Positions 37,750 through 46,952 of a stretch of DNA of 64,000 bases are shown piece after piece. Both the position numbers and the translations under genes were made by a program. Location of the stretch: positions 45,740 through 109,739 of the forward strand of contig JANQMN010000149.1 of assembly GCA_028280065.1 (NCBI GenBank), given 5' to 3'. The number at the start of each line of letters is the position of its first letter. Position 1 is the stretch's first letter. A model generated the notes under the pieces. It was not told where the DNA came from. It saw only the letters and a program-made list of their open reading frames with translations, and ran no database searches. Origin of the DNA: Hahella sp. GTDB lineage: Bacteria; Pseudomonadota; Gammaproteobacteria; Pseudomonadales; Oleiphilaceae.

Positions 37750-38568
37750 ATGAAAAGAACTGCATTTTTTATTTCAGATGGCACCGGTATCACCGCGGAA
37801 GCGTTAGGCCAGAGCTTACTGGCCCAATTCAAGAACGTTCAGTTCGACAAGATTACATTGCCCTATATCGATACGGTCGAAAAAGCCAAGAAAGCCGCAG
37901 AGCGGATCAACAAAGCCGCTGAGGTCGACGAAGTTAGACCGGTGATTTTCGACACCATCATCAACTCCGAAGTTCGTCAGCATTTAGAACAATGCAACGG
38001 CTTTATGATCGATATCTTCGGGACTTTTCTCGAACCGTTGGAATCCGAGTTGGGCGCAAAGTCCTCTTACACCGTTGGGAGTTCCCATGCCATTGTCGCC
38101 CAAGCATCGTATTCGAAGCGCATCGATGCGATAAATTTCGCTTTGGAAAATGACGACGGTGCCGTGACCAAACATTACTCAGAGGCGGATATTATTCTGG
38201 TTGGCGTGTCGCGTAGCGGAAAAACCCCCACCTGTATTTACCTGGCTTTGCAATATGGCATCAAAGCCGCCAACTACCCGTTGACCGAAGACGATATTTT
38301 GGACCAGCGCCTGCCAAAGACACTACAGCCGCACCGCAAGAAAATTTTCGGCCTGACGATCGACCCGGATAGACTGATCATGATTCGCAACGAACGCGCA
38401 CCCCAGTCCCGATACGCCTCTCAAAAGCAGTGTTTCTACGAAATTGAAGAAGTTGAATTGATGTATCGCCGAGAACGTATTCCATTTCTCAACTCGACGC
38501 ATTACTCGATCGAGGAAATCTCCACCCGCATCATGGTGATGACAGGAATCGAGCGTCGGGTTGCCTGA
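37750..38568 (+). CDS. ppsR: PEP synthase regulatory kinase/phosphotransferase
   Basis: 272 residues of the DUF299 family; in E. coli PpsR inactivates PpsA by ADP-dependent phosphorylation of a Thr next to the catalytic His and reverses this with phosphate. P-loop GVSRSGKTP is clear, and the N-terminus [18 protein letters not shown] is diagnostic. ATG 37750 is preceded by AGGAACAGG and gives the usual length; an upstream in-frame start would add 25 unrelated residues. Divergent from its target ppsA. Confidence 0.95.
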   Translation: MKRTAFFISDGTGITAEALGQSLLAQFKNVQFDKITLPYIDTVEKAKKAAERINKAAEVDEVRPVIFDTIINSEVRQHLEQCNGFMIDIFGTFLEPLESELGAKSSYTVGSSHAIVAQASYSKRIDAINFALENDDGAVTKHYSEADIILVGVSRSGKTPTCIYLALQYGIKAANYPLTEDDILDQRLPKTLQPHRKKIFGLTIDPDRLIMIRNERAPQSRYASQKQCFYEIEEVELMYRRERIPFLNSTHYSIEEISTRIMVMTGIERRVA

Positions 38569-38584
38569 GAACTCAAGCCGAATT

Positions 38585-38604
38585 CAGCGGCATTAAAGCC
38601 GCTG
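38585..38604. terminator. hairpin between convergent ppsR and M16C gene
   Basis: CAGCGGC (38585-38591) and GCCGCTG (38598-38604) with a 6-base loop, overlapping the stop of the M16C gene. No T run, so weak. Confidence 0.4.
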
Positions 38605-41517
38605 CACTTCCAATCCGATTTTTTCGAAGGTTTCCTTAGCACCATCGCCACTGACGACCGCAATACTACTGGGCTGGCCTTGCAAATAAGTCTGTGCCAC
38701 CCGCCTCAAATCCTCCAGAGAAACTCTCAGCACTCGGCTGCGAAAGTCGCGGCGCTGCTCGGGAGTCCGTCCGAACAAACCATTGTGAAATGCAGACTTG
38801 GCCTCGCCTGCCGGGGAACGCGGCTTATCGATACTACTGACCACACCAAGAATTGCCTGCTCCAATGCAACCTCTTCCTGTTCCTCATTTAGTAGCCAGG
38901 AAACCGCTCCGTTAAAATCCTCCAGTGTGCCTTCGATACGCGGATCCCGATAGGAAAAGAAGCGGAAGATCGCGTTGCCACTGTCCTGCCCTGCGCCCGC
39001 GCCATAGGCGCCGCCTTGTTCCCTTATCGCCCGATGTAGATAGCCGTTCCGCAAGTAGTGACCAAGTACTGTTAATATCGGGGCATCAGAGTGGCTGGAC
39101 GGTACTGTGGCATAGGCTTTGGCACAGAAGCTCACCTGGCAGTTGGTGATCCAGCCGACTTGACTATGGATTCGCGTACTCGGCAACTGCAACCTCTGAT
39201 CCATGGAGGCCCTTTTGTCAGTCCAGCTATTGCGGATAGCGTTCTGAAATTCGGTTAAGTTGGCTTCTTCGGCAATTGCTAAAAACTGAATAGGATTGGC
39301 GATTATCTTCCCGTGTAAGGTCTGCAGGCGGGCAGCCAGATTTTCGAGCTCCTTGGGGTTATCCAGCTGTTTATCGAGTTCCTTAATCCAACGAATGCCT
39401 TCCAGACCGGAAGACCGGTGGCTCACCGAAGCAGCAGGGCTTAGTCCGCTAGTGGCAGCGGCCATCGCCAACCCGTGGCCATTGCTGGTGACACTCTGCT
39501 CACGCCTTGAAGCAAGCTGGGAAACCAGCTCATGAAGGCGTTCATACTCATCAAACCGCGCTTCAAGCAGCATTTTCTTGACCAATGAGATGAGCTGTTG
39601 CTGATTGCGTTGCAGGGCTTTACCGGATAGCACGAAGTAGCCTGTACAATCCTGCTCGCTATCGACCGTACCCTTAACCTCCCAATAAGCGTTAATCCCG
39701 CCCGTAAAGGCGGATTGCTGTTCCTGAAGATCCAGGTAAGATTCGTCGCCCGCCCCTACTTCCGGAAGACAGTAAGACAGTAGCGGCAGCATGCGCATGT
39801 CATCACTATCCAGCGCTGGCAAGGCACAAACGGCTTGCTGATAAACCAGGCCGTTGGTTCCTTGGGCGAAACAGGTCACATTCGACGATAACGCCGACGG
39901 TTCGGCAATCACCATCTCTTCGGGCACATCTTCCAGCGTCACTTTTGGCAGTACATCTTCCAGATCTTTTTGCTGTTGGCGCTCCTGAAGAGCATTCGCC
40001 TGTTCCACGATTTGCTGTTTATCATGCTCGCCCAACGCATTGTGCAAGCCATCCAACAAATATTTTGTGTATTGCTCGCGCCTGGCTTCCAACTCCGTAT
40101 CCGGCGCCATGGTAAGCGTAACCCGATGAGGATTATCCAGTAAAAACTTCCGAACCAATTGTTTTATGTATCCGGGATCCTTAATTGATTCTCGCAACTC
40201 TTGCAACGCGGATTCGATATCCAGCGTCTCCGCGGGATTTCCACCCTGTAACACGGGTGGCATTGCTGCAAGAATGAGTTGCAATCCATAGGGGTAGCTA
40301 TCGCCGGAAATTTCCCGTTGACTGAGTTCCAGCTGATGCAGAACAGCCGCCACCTTTTCTTCCGCAACGCCTTCTTCCGCTACCCTTTCCAGAACCGAGA
40401 TTATCATGGCTTCGACCGCTTCGGCATGCTGGGATTCGGAGCCCTCCAAACCACAGACAAAAACCATTTCCCGATAGGAGTCTTCCAGGCCACACAAACT
40501 CGATGGAGTATGCCCGAACTCGGTCGTTTCCAGGGCTTGCATCAATGGAGATGCACTATTCTCCAGTAACACATTGGTTAATAGATGGGCTTCCAGATTG
40601 TTATGCAGATCGGCGCTCTCGGATAACAACCAGCCGGTTACAATATGCGTTTTTGCGTCACGGTCTTCACCGGGAGGGAGGGGGTATGCTTCCTTCACCT
40701 GCAAGGGTGCAAAATATCGCCGTTCCGGTTTGACTACCGCAGGTCTGGCCGGTTCCTGAAAATGCTGCAATACCTTTTCGTGAATCTGTTCCTGCAAATC
40801 CTTAGCTGGAATATTGCCAAACGTCATGAATAAGGCATTACTAGGGTGATAATGCTTGGCGTAAAAATCCTTCAGTTGCTCATAGCTAAGGTTGGGGATT
40901 TCCTCCGGATCGCCGCCGCTATTGAAATGGTAGGTAGAGCTTGGAAAAAGATGCCGGGTGAAGTTCGCCCATAACTGCGAAACCGGGGAACTCATCGCCC
41001 CTTTCATTTCGTTATAGACGACTCCTTTATATACCAGGGGCGAATCGGCGGATACCGGATCTTCGAATTCCACCCGATGTCCCTCTTGGGCAAAGTCCAA
41101 CTCATGCAAATTGGCAAAAAAAACTGAATCGAGGTACACATCCAACAGGTTATAGAAATCCTTCTGATTCTGACTGGCAAAGGGGTAGGCAGTCCAATCA
41201 CTGGAAGTAAAAGCGTTCATAAAGGTGTTTAATGAACGCCGGGTCATCATGAAAAAGGGATCGCGTACCGGAAACCTCTGACTTCCGCAAAGAACCGTAT
41301 GCTCCAAGATATGGGCAACACCGGTAGAATCCGTCGGTACCGTTCGCAGCGCAACAAGGAACACATTTTCGTCTTGCGCAGACGCAAGGTGCACATGACG
41401 GGTTCCCAAACGTGGATAGACAAACTCCTGGACTTCAATATTCAGGGCGTCAATGGGGGTGGCGGAGGAAAATTCGAATCCTGGAAAAGCGAGGTCAGAA
41501 AATGGTTTCGTTGTCAT
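38593..41517 (-). CDS. M16C family zinc metallopeptidase (presequence protease-like)
   Basis: 974 residues. Inverted zinc motif HILEH at 69-73 in GVAHILEHTVLCGS, typical of the PreP subgroup, and the four-domain M16C length. No signal peptide is seen. Organelle relatives degrade free transit peptides and short peptides inside a closed chamber; a bacterial peptide-clearance role is inferred. It follows mgsA by 53 bases on the same strand. Confidence 0.92.
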   Translation of the reverse strand: MTTKPFSDLAFPGFEFSSATPIDALNIEVQEFVYPRLGTRHVHLASAQDENVFLVALRTVPTDSTGVAHILEHTVLCGSQRFPVRDPFFMMTRRSLNTFMNAFTSSDWTAYPFASQNQKDFYNLLDVYLDSVFFANLHELDFAQEGHRVEFEDPVSADSPLVYKGVVYNEMKGAMSSPVSQLWANFTRHLFPSSTYHFNSGGDPEEIPNLSYEQLKDFYAKHYHPSNALFMTFGNIPAKDLQEQIHEKVLQHFQEPARPAVVKPERRYFAPLQVKEAYPLPPGEDRDAKTHIVTGWLLSESADLHNNLEAHLLTNVLLENSASPLMQALETTEFGHTPSSLCGLEDSYREMVFVCGLEGSESQHAEAVEAMIISVLERVAEEGVAEEKVAAVLHQLELSQREISGDSYPYGLQLILAAMPPVLQGGNPAETLDIESALQELRESIKDPGYIKQLVRKFLLDNPHRVTLTMAPDTELEARREQYTKYLLDGLHNALGEHDKQQIVEQANALQERQQQKDLEDVLPKVTLEDVPEEMVIAEPSALSSNVTCFAQGTNGLVYQQAVCALPALDSDDMRMLPLLSYCLPEVGAGDESYLDLQEQQSAFTGGINAYWEVKGTVDSEQDCTGYFVLSGKALQRNQQQLISLVKKMLLEARFDEYERLHELVSQLASRREQSVTSNGHGLAMAAATSGLSPAASVSHRSSGLEGIRWIKELDKQLDNPKELENLAARLQTLHGKIIANPIQFLAIAEEANLTEFQNAIRNSWTDKRASMDQRLQLPSTRIHSQVGWITNCQVSFCAKAYATVPSSHSDAPILTVLGHYLRNGYLHRAIREQGGAYGAGAGQDSGNAIFRFFSYRDPRIEGTLEDFNGAVSWLLNEEQEEVALEQAILGVVSSIDKPRSPAGEAKSAFHNGLFGRTPEQRRDFRSRVLRVSLEDLRRVAQTYLQGQPSSIAVVSGDGAKETFEKIGLEVQRL

Positions 41518-41570
41518 GCAAGGCTATCCTACTGCACTGGTGAATAGAAAACGGCAAGGAGAATGCGGAT

Positions 41571-42032
41571 TTAGATTTTACGGTTCACATAGTTGCTGAA
41601 ATCAGGTCTCACGGGCAGATAATCCCTGAATCCCGGTGAGGTAATGAGTAACTCTGCTGTCGCCGGGTTGCAAGCGCTTGGAATATTCCACAGCGTGGCA
41701 AGACGCAACAAGGCCTTAATATCCGGATCATGCGACATGGGTTCCAGCGGATCCCAGAAAAAGATCAACATGTCCACCCCTCCCTCCGAAATCAATGCGC
41801 CGATCTGCTGGTCGCCACCAAGAGGCCCGCTATTGAAGCAGTGCACCGCTAGCCCACTGCGCGCAGTGATCTTTTTGCCGGTAGTCCCGGTCGCATAGAG
41901 CTTTACACCCTGAAAGGCATGCCTATGCTTGTCTACCCAGTCAATCAAAGACTGTTTACAATTATCATGAGCAACGAGGGCAATACTGTCCACTCCGGGC
42001 GTACGACTGGCGTCTGGCATAAAAAGTTCCAC
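41571..42032 (-). CDS. mgsA: methylglyoxal synthase
   Basis: 153 residues; converts dihydroxyacetone phosphate to methylglyoxal and phosphate, a bypass of lower glycolysis that frees phosphate. The catalytic Asp is in GPLGGDQQIGA, and ATGTTGKKI and VDMLIFFWDPLEP are family signatures. It precedes the M16C gene. Confidence 0.96.
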   Translation of the reverse strand: MELFMPDASRTPGVDSIALVAHDNCKQSLIDWVDKHRHAFQGVKLYATGTTGKKITARSGLAVHCFNSGPLGGDQQIGALISEGGVDMLIFFWDPLEPMSHDPDIKALLRLATLWNIPSACNPATAELLITSPGFRDYLPVRPDFSNYVNRKI

Positions 42033-42191
42033 AGTCAGAAGGAAGAAATCACCGACATACTATATGCTATTGAAAGGGTAATTGTCATTGAATCGTAAAA
42101 CTCAGCAGCCGGTACTTGCCGTTTACTCCCCTTTTGCTGCCCTTGAGCGAGAGATTCAGCCGATTGGAATGTCAATGTAAGGGAATCAAGC

Positions 42192-42647
42192 TTGGAGTCA
42201 ACATCACAAAGCACGGACCGGTCCGAGGCTAAAGTCGAGATAGAAGCCTATTGGATTGAAAGAAAGCGCTATTTGCAGGAGATCAAAAAGATCCCGGAAT
42301 TGCGGCGGCGTTATGTCAAGGCGGGACTGATCTATCTGCTCCGAAGATTCCTGTGGTCCTTCACATTCTTTCCGGTTTTTCTGGCTTTCTGGGTACCTTT
42401 CGTGCTCAACCGTTTTAATCCTGTGGCGACGGTAAAGAACCTCCTGCCCAGCCTTCAAGCATATGTCGAAGCCAACCCCCAATCGCAGGCGGCGACGCTG
42501 GAAACCATTATTATTGCCTGGCTGTCGATCGGCATCACCTTCGCCGTTTTCGACTTCATCCTGACGCCGTTCAAAAGCCCCTACGAATACGAGGCCGATG
42601 TCCATATGCGAACCTGGGAGGAACTGCGGATTCGTAACAAAAAGTAG
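42192..42647 (+). CDS. small membrane protein with two transmembrane segments
   Basis: 151 residues from a TTG at 42192 with GGGAA 6 bases upstream. A charged N-terminal part (about 1-50) is followed by two hydrophobic segments, about 56-78 and 104-126, and a polar tail. I do not recognise the family. It lies alone between mgsA and the MORN-repeat gene. Confidence 0.6.
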   Translation: MESTSQSTDRSEAKVEIEAYWIERKRYLQEIKKIPELRRRYVKAGLIYLLRRFLWSFTFFPVFLAFWVPFVLNRFNPVATVKNLLPSLQAYVEANPQSQAATLETIIIAWLSIGITFAVFDFILTPFKSPYEYEADVHMRTWEELRIRNKK

Positions 42648-42822
42648 CCGTGTCCGGCAAACTTTGATCCGCATCCACCTGGAGGTGTGAGCCACTACCT
42701 GAGTTACTGTGACAGCTTCTACAATTCAATAGATTGCGGATGAAATCTGTTACATAAGCTAGCGTTAGGGAGTACCATAACAGGTCAAAATAACTAGGTT
42801 AAAAGGCTGATTAGTAGCAAAC

Positions 42823-44259
42823 ATGGTAGACCTTAGACCTCTGCTTTTTGTCAATGCACTAGCACTTATGTTGCTCGTCACGGCTGGTTTTGCGTCCTTA
42901 AAAACCGATCAATCACCGGCATCGGTTGCAACGCCGGTTGCGCTACCAAGCATCGAATCTTCGGCGCCGTCTAATGCAACAGACACAACCGGCAGCCCCG
43001 CCCTTATCGCGTTGAATGAAACCTCGCAACAACCTACCATCAGTTTGCTCGCACAAACCGACTTTAGCGCTGAAATTGAGCAGTTCCGCGGCGAAGACGA
43101 AATCTCTCCCACATCCATTGACGATGCCATTTTGTTCATGGACCAGTTAACGCCTGAGCAGCAATCTCGAATCGCATTCTCTGAACCGGAAACCGTAAGC
43201 AAGCAAGAGACCCTGGTGCTCGCATCAAGCGATGCCAATCAAGTCAAATCATTGGCCAAGCAAACCGTCGATGCGGAAACCAAACCGGTCACTCAGCCCA
43301 AGACGGCCGTTAAACCCAAACTTCCCACAACCGGAACACTGGTCGTGCGTTCCAACGTCGTCGGTGACCGGGTGGAAATAAATGGCAAGCACCACGGCAG
43401 CACCGCCCTGACCAAGAAGCTTCCGCCAGGCGATTATGAAGTGGTGGTCAGTAAGAACGGATATCAAAACTGGCGTAGCAACATCAGCCTGGCAGCAGGC
43501 GATGACCGAACGCTGGTGGCGAACTTGAAGCCTGTCACCATCGTGCAGTATGAATCCGGCGTATGGCGGCATGGCATTGTCTCAGGCCAGGGTACCTACA
43601 AAGGCCCGGATGGCAGCTACTATCGTGGAGATTTCGCCAACAAAGTGTTCCATGGTCGCGGCCAGCTGATTATGGCGGACAAGACCGAATACTCCGGAGA
43701 ATGGATGGAGGGTCAAAAACATGGCCTGGGCACCTTAAGCAAAGCCAATGGGGACAGCTATACCGGCGAATTCCGCAATGACGCCTTCAACGGCCAGGGC
43801 ACACTCACGCTGAACAACGGGGACATTTATACCGGCTATTGGGTAGACGGCAAACTTAGCGGCCAGGGCACCTACACCGGCAAGGACGGCACACTTTATG
43901 TCGGCGGATTTTCCGAGAGCCAGTTCCATGGTAACGGCAGCCTCACTTTCCCCGATGGCACTTACTATGAAGGTGGCTTTGCGAATAATAATTATCAAGG
44001 CAAAGGCACCCTGGTATATGCAGACGGCAAGAAGTATCAAGGACAGTTTTTTGAGGGCAAATTCCACGGACAGGGTGAATTGCTCAATCCGAACGGCAGC
44101 AAAATCAGCGGCACATTCAAGTTTGGCGAACCATTCGGCCTGGCCACACTAACCACGCCTGAAGGTGAAGTGTTTACCGCTCGCAGTACCGAACCTGGTG
44201 TTTGTTATCGGCTTAAAAGCTATCGTGCAACCCAATGCCCTCCGATGGAAGGTTGGTAG
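42823..44259 (+). CDS. PEGA domain and MORN-repeat envelope protein
   Basis: 478 residues. N-terminal membrane or signal segment (about 5-25), a low-complexity linker to about 170, a PEGA domain about 171-240 (NVVGDRVEINGKHHGST, GDYEVVVSKNGY), then eight to nine MORN units of 23 residues (about 245-445; for example YTGEFRNDAFNGQGTLTLNNG). MORN strings often bind lipids or scaffold; PEGA domains are surface modules. The C-terminus has two Cys (VCYRL, TQCPPM). It is followed after 76 bases by a response-regulator gene on the same strand. Function unknown. Confidence 0.85.
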   Translation: MVDLRPLLFVNALALMLLVTAGFASLKTDQSPASVATPVALPSIESSAPSNATDTTGSPALIALNETSQQPTISLLAQTDFSAEIEQFRGEDEISPTSIDDAILFMDQLTPEQQSRIAFSEPETVSKQETLVLASSDANQVKSLAKQTVDAETKPVTQPKTAVKPKLPTTGTLVVRSNVVGDRVEINGKHHGSTALTKKLPPGDYEVVVSKNGYQNWRSNISLAAGDDRTLVANLKPVTIVQYESGVWRHGIVSGQGTYKGPDGSYYRGDFANKVFHGRGQLIMADKTEYSGEWMEGQKHGLGTLSKANGDSYTGEFRNDAFNGQGTLTLNNGDIYTGYWVDGKLSGQGTYTGKDGTLYVGGFSESQFHGNGSLTFPDGTYYEGGFANNNYQGKGTLVYADGKKYQGQFFEGKFHGQGELLNPNGSKISGTFKFGEPFGLATLTTPEGEVFTARSTEPGVCYRLKSYRATQCPPMEGW

Positions 44260-44335
44260 CATGCCGGTTAAATTCGCCTTTGTTTCAAACAATCGACTAT
44301 AGTGATTGATAGATATGCAAGATTTGAGGTTACCA

Positions 44336-45421
44336 ATGACAATTAAGCGCGCGCTACTTGTTGATGATTCAAAAGTAGCCCGATTTGCTCTCGGTAAACT
44401 GCTGGAACATGTCAGCATGGATGTGGAAATGGCCGGCAGCGCAGAGGAAGCCCTGGACTATCTAGCCAATCACGAGGCGCCAGATGTGATTTTCATGGAC
44501 CATCTAATGCCCGGAATGAATGGTGTCGAGGCAACGAAGGCAATCAAGTCCAATCCGGATACGGCCGGTATCCCGATTGTCATGTGCACCTCGAAAAAGT
44601 CCAGGGAGTTTGAAGAGGCTGCCAAGAAGTTTGGGATCTATAATATCCTCACCAAGCCGCCTCAAAATGACGGCTTAAATACGATCCTGGACAAACTCAG
44701 CCATGACATTGAGGCAGGCAATATTAACGCCGAACCGATAGACCTTTCCGCCATGGATATCAGCTTCAATGACGCGGATGTCGATGAAGCGGAAGACGAA
44801 GTGTACGAGCAAATCAAGGAAGAAGCGGAAAATGCGCACCTCAACGGCAAAGTTATCAATCTGCCGATTGACATGATTGAACAGGTGGCCCGCAGCTCCG
44901 TAAAAACCACCTTAAATACCCGAATGCACGAGCTGTTGAGCGATTTGTTCGACGAGCAATATGCGCATTTGCAACATCTGGCAGAGGATATCAGGGGCAA
45001 GCAGGAGTCCAAGTTCGAATCACAACGGGAGATGATCGAACAGCGGTTCAATACGATTAAAGAGGAAATTTCCGCCGAATTGGCGCTGAGTATCAGCGAG
45101 CAGTTGGCCGAACTGAAACATGAAATCAAACACACGGGTAACGGCGGCGCGGTCACACAACAGCAATTGGACGAACTGAAGGATCACATGACAACCGTCC
45201 AGTCCATTGATACCGAGTTCTGGCAAACCCTTCAGGCGGAAGCGATTCAGCAGGCCCACGACATCTCCCGGGAGACGGCTGAAGATATTGCACGCCGCAC
45301 GATTGAACTCTATGCGCAATCCCAGAAGAATGCCAACAACAAGGCCTATATGGTCGGCCTCTCAATTAGTATCGGTGTGTTTGTTGTCGGCATCGCCTAC
45401 CTAGCCGGATTCCTTGGCTAA
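44336..45421 (+). CDS. response regulator with coiled coil and C-terminal membrane anchor
   Basis: 361 residues from ATG 44336 with GAGG 6 bases upstream. Receiver domain about 1-120: acidic pair in LLVDDSK, phospho-accepting Asp about 54 in [11 protein letters not shown], Thr in CTSKK and Lys in ILTKPP. Then an acidic linker, a long helical coiled coil about 170-325 and a single hydrophobic segment about 338-358 ending the protein. There is no DNA-binding or enzymatic output domain. A Nudix gene starts 6 bases after the stop, so these two share a transcript. Its sensor kinase is not in the window. Confidence 0.88.
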   Translation: MTIKRALLVDDSKVARFALGKLLEHVSMDVEMAGSAEEALDYLANHEAPDVIFMDHLMPGMNGVEATKAIKSNPDTAGIPIVMCTSKKSREFEEAAKKFGIYNILTKPPQNDGLNTILDKLSHDIEAGNINAEPIDLSAMDISFNDADVDEAEDEVYEQIKEEAENAHLNGKVINLPIDMIEQVARSSVKTTLNTRMHELLSDLFDEQYAHLQHLAEDIRGKQESKFESQREMIEQRFNTIKEEISAELALSISEQLAELKHEIKHTGNGGAVTQQQLDELKDHMTTVQSIDTEFWQTLQAEAIQQAHDISRETAEDIARRTIELYAQSQKNANNKAYMVGLSISIGVFVVGIAYLAGFLG

Positions 45422-45427
45422 CAGATT

Positions 45428-45985
45428 ATGAATCGCCAGTCGGGGCCATTGGATCGATGGCCCCTGACTCCATTTTCCAAACTGTTCAACCATTCCGCTG
45501 TTGCAATTCTGATTCGAAAGCAGCCCCTCCCGGCAATCATGATGGTAAAACGGGCAAATCGAATCGGCGACCCATGGTCAGGCGACATGGCCTTTCCCGG
45601 CGGACGCCGGCAGTTGGAGGACCTTGATCATATCGATACGGCATTGCGGGAGCTACAAGAAGAAACCGGTTTGAGGCTTCAGGCGTCGCCAATCGCAAAG
45701 CTGCCTATGTTGTGGACCAAATCGCATAACAGCATTCGCCCCATGACAATACACCCATTTATCTTTGACGCCCCCAAACGCACGCGATTTCAGTTGTCTG
45801 ACGAAATCGCCGAAGTCGTCTGGGTCCCCTATGAACTGTTTCAAACCCAGCATCCAGAGCACTTTATATGGCAGACCAAACTGGGCAAATATCGAATGCC
45901 CTGTTACCACTACCGCGATTACAGGATTTGGGGGTTGTCTTTAAAGATGATCGAGAATCTGCCCGCAACCGGGCTTTTTTGCTAA
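45428..45985 (+). CDS. Nudix hydrolase (CoA pyrophosphatase-like)
   Basis: 185 residues. The Nudix box begins PGGRRQLEDLD and ends ALRELQEETGL; relative to the 23-residue consensus it has two extra residues between the first Glu and REL, a feature shared with the YeaB/NudL CoA-type subgroup (PGGK-x-D-x-ATALRE). Likely cleaves a nucleoside-diphosphate-linked metabolite; CoA is a guess. Coupled to the response-regulator gene upstream. Confidence 0.82.
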   Translation: MNRQSGPLDRWPLTPFSKLFNHSAVAILIRKQPLPAIMMVKRANRIGDPWSGDMAFPGGRRQLEDLDHIDTALRELQEETGLRLQASPIAKLPMLWTKSHNSIRPMTIHPFIFDAPKRTRFQLSDEIAEVVWVPYELFQTQHPEHFIWQTKLGKYRMPCYHYRDYRIWGLSLKMIENLPATGLFC

Positions 45986-46090
45986 GAGACTAGACTTCAC
46001 CTCGCTGAACAGCTATAACGCTGCAAAAGCTGTCGATTACGCAGTGGTAAATGTTACTTCCCTGGCCAGGCACTAGATCCAACTTCTATT

Positions 46091-46942
46091 ATGAATCGCT
46101 TGTTTGTTGACCACCTCACCGTATTGGATTTTTCTTATCTACACCCTACCCGAGGGATAGTTGGAGAAAGCTGGATTCTGGATTTGGAGCTCACCGGGGA
46201 ACTTGACGAACAGGGCATGGTATTCGACTTTGGAAACGTTAAGAAAACACTTAGAGACGCTTCAGAAAACCTTATCGACCATAAGCTGGTCATTCCGAGA
46301 AGTCTTCCAGGATTGCAAGTAAGAAAGGATATCGACAGAATAACCATCGCCTACGAACTGCACGATGGCAGGCGAATAGAAGCCTCAACACCGGATGACG
46401 CCATCGTCATGATACCCGTTTTGGCCACCGCCATTGACGAAGTGGAACCATTATTGGCTGAGCATCTCAAAACCATCGTGCCGGACAACGTGAAAGACGT
46501 CAGCGTTTCACTGCGCGAAGAACTCATTCAAGGGGCTTACTATCATTACACCCATGGACTAAAAAAACATCTGGGTAACTGCCAGCGCATTGCCCACGGG
46601 CATCGTTCAAAGCTGGAAATATTTACCGATGGCCAACGCAGCCAATTGACGGAGTATCAGTGGGCAAAAAAATGGAAGGATATCTACATTGGCAGTAAAA
46701 ACGATGTTCGCCAGGAAGAAAACCATAACGGTATCCAGCATATCCGGTTTGGCTATAGTGCCGTCCAGGGAGAGTTCGAATTACTCCTGCCAAAAAGTGC
46801 CGTGTATCTAATTGATACAGATTCCACCGTGGAATGGATCGCCGATCATATTGCTTCCAACCTGAAGCAGCAGCGCCCTCAAAACACCTTCCTTGTTCGT
46901 TGTTACGAGGGCGTAAAAAAAGGCGCAATTGCCGAACGTTAG
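46091..46942 (+). CDS. two-domain 6-pyruvoyl-tetrahydropterin synthase-like protein
   Basis: 283 residues that read as two PTPS/QueD half-domains. The first (about 1-80) keeps the GMVFDFGNVKK and DHKLVIP blocks but has GIVGESW where the zinc-binding HGH should be. The second (about 165-260) has THGLKKHLGNC and AHGHRSKLEI, giving the zinc His residues and a Cys before HGH. Relatives are annotated as 6-carboxytetrahydropterin synthase in other marine gammaproteobacteria. Whether it makes a queuosine precursor is unsure. It ends convergently with the MFS-PlsC gene. Confidence 0.72.
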   Translation: MNRLFVDHLTVLDFSYLHPTRGIVGESWILDLELTGELDEQGMVFDFGNVKKTLRDASENLIDHKLVIPRSLPGLQVRKDIDRITIAYELHDGRRIEASTPDDAIVMIPVLATAIDEVEPLLAEHLKTIVPDNVKDVSVSLREELIQGAYYHYTHGLKKHLGNCQRIAHGHRSKLEIFTDGQRSQLTEYQWAKKWKDIYIGSKNDVRQEENHNGIQHIRFGYSAVQGEFELLLPKSAVYLIDTDSTVEWIADHIASNLKQQRPQNTFLVRCYEGVKKGAIAER

Positions 46943-46952
46943 CGATTTCGAG

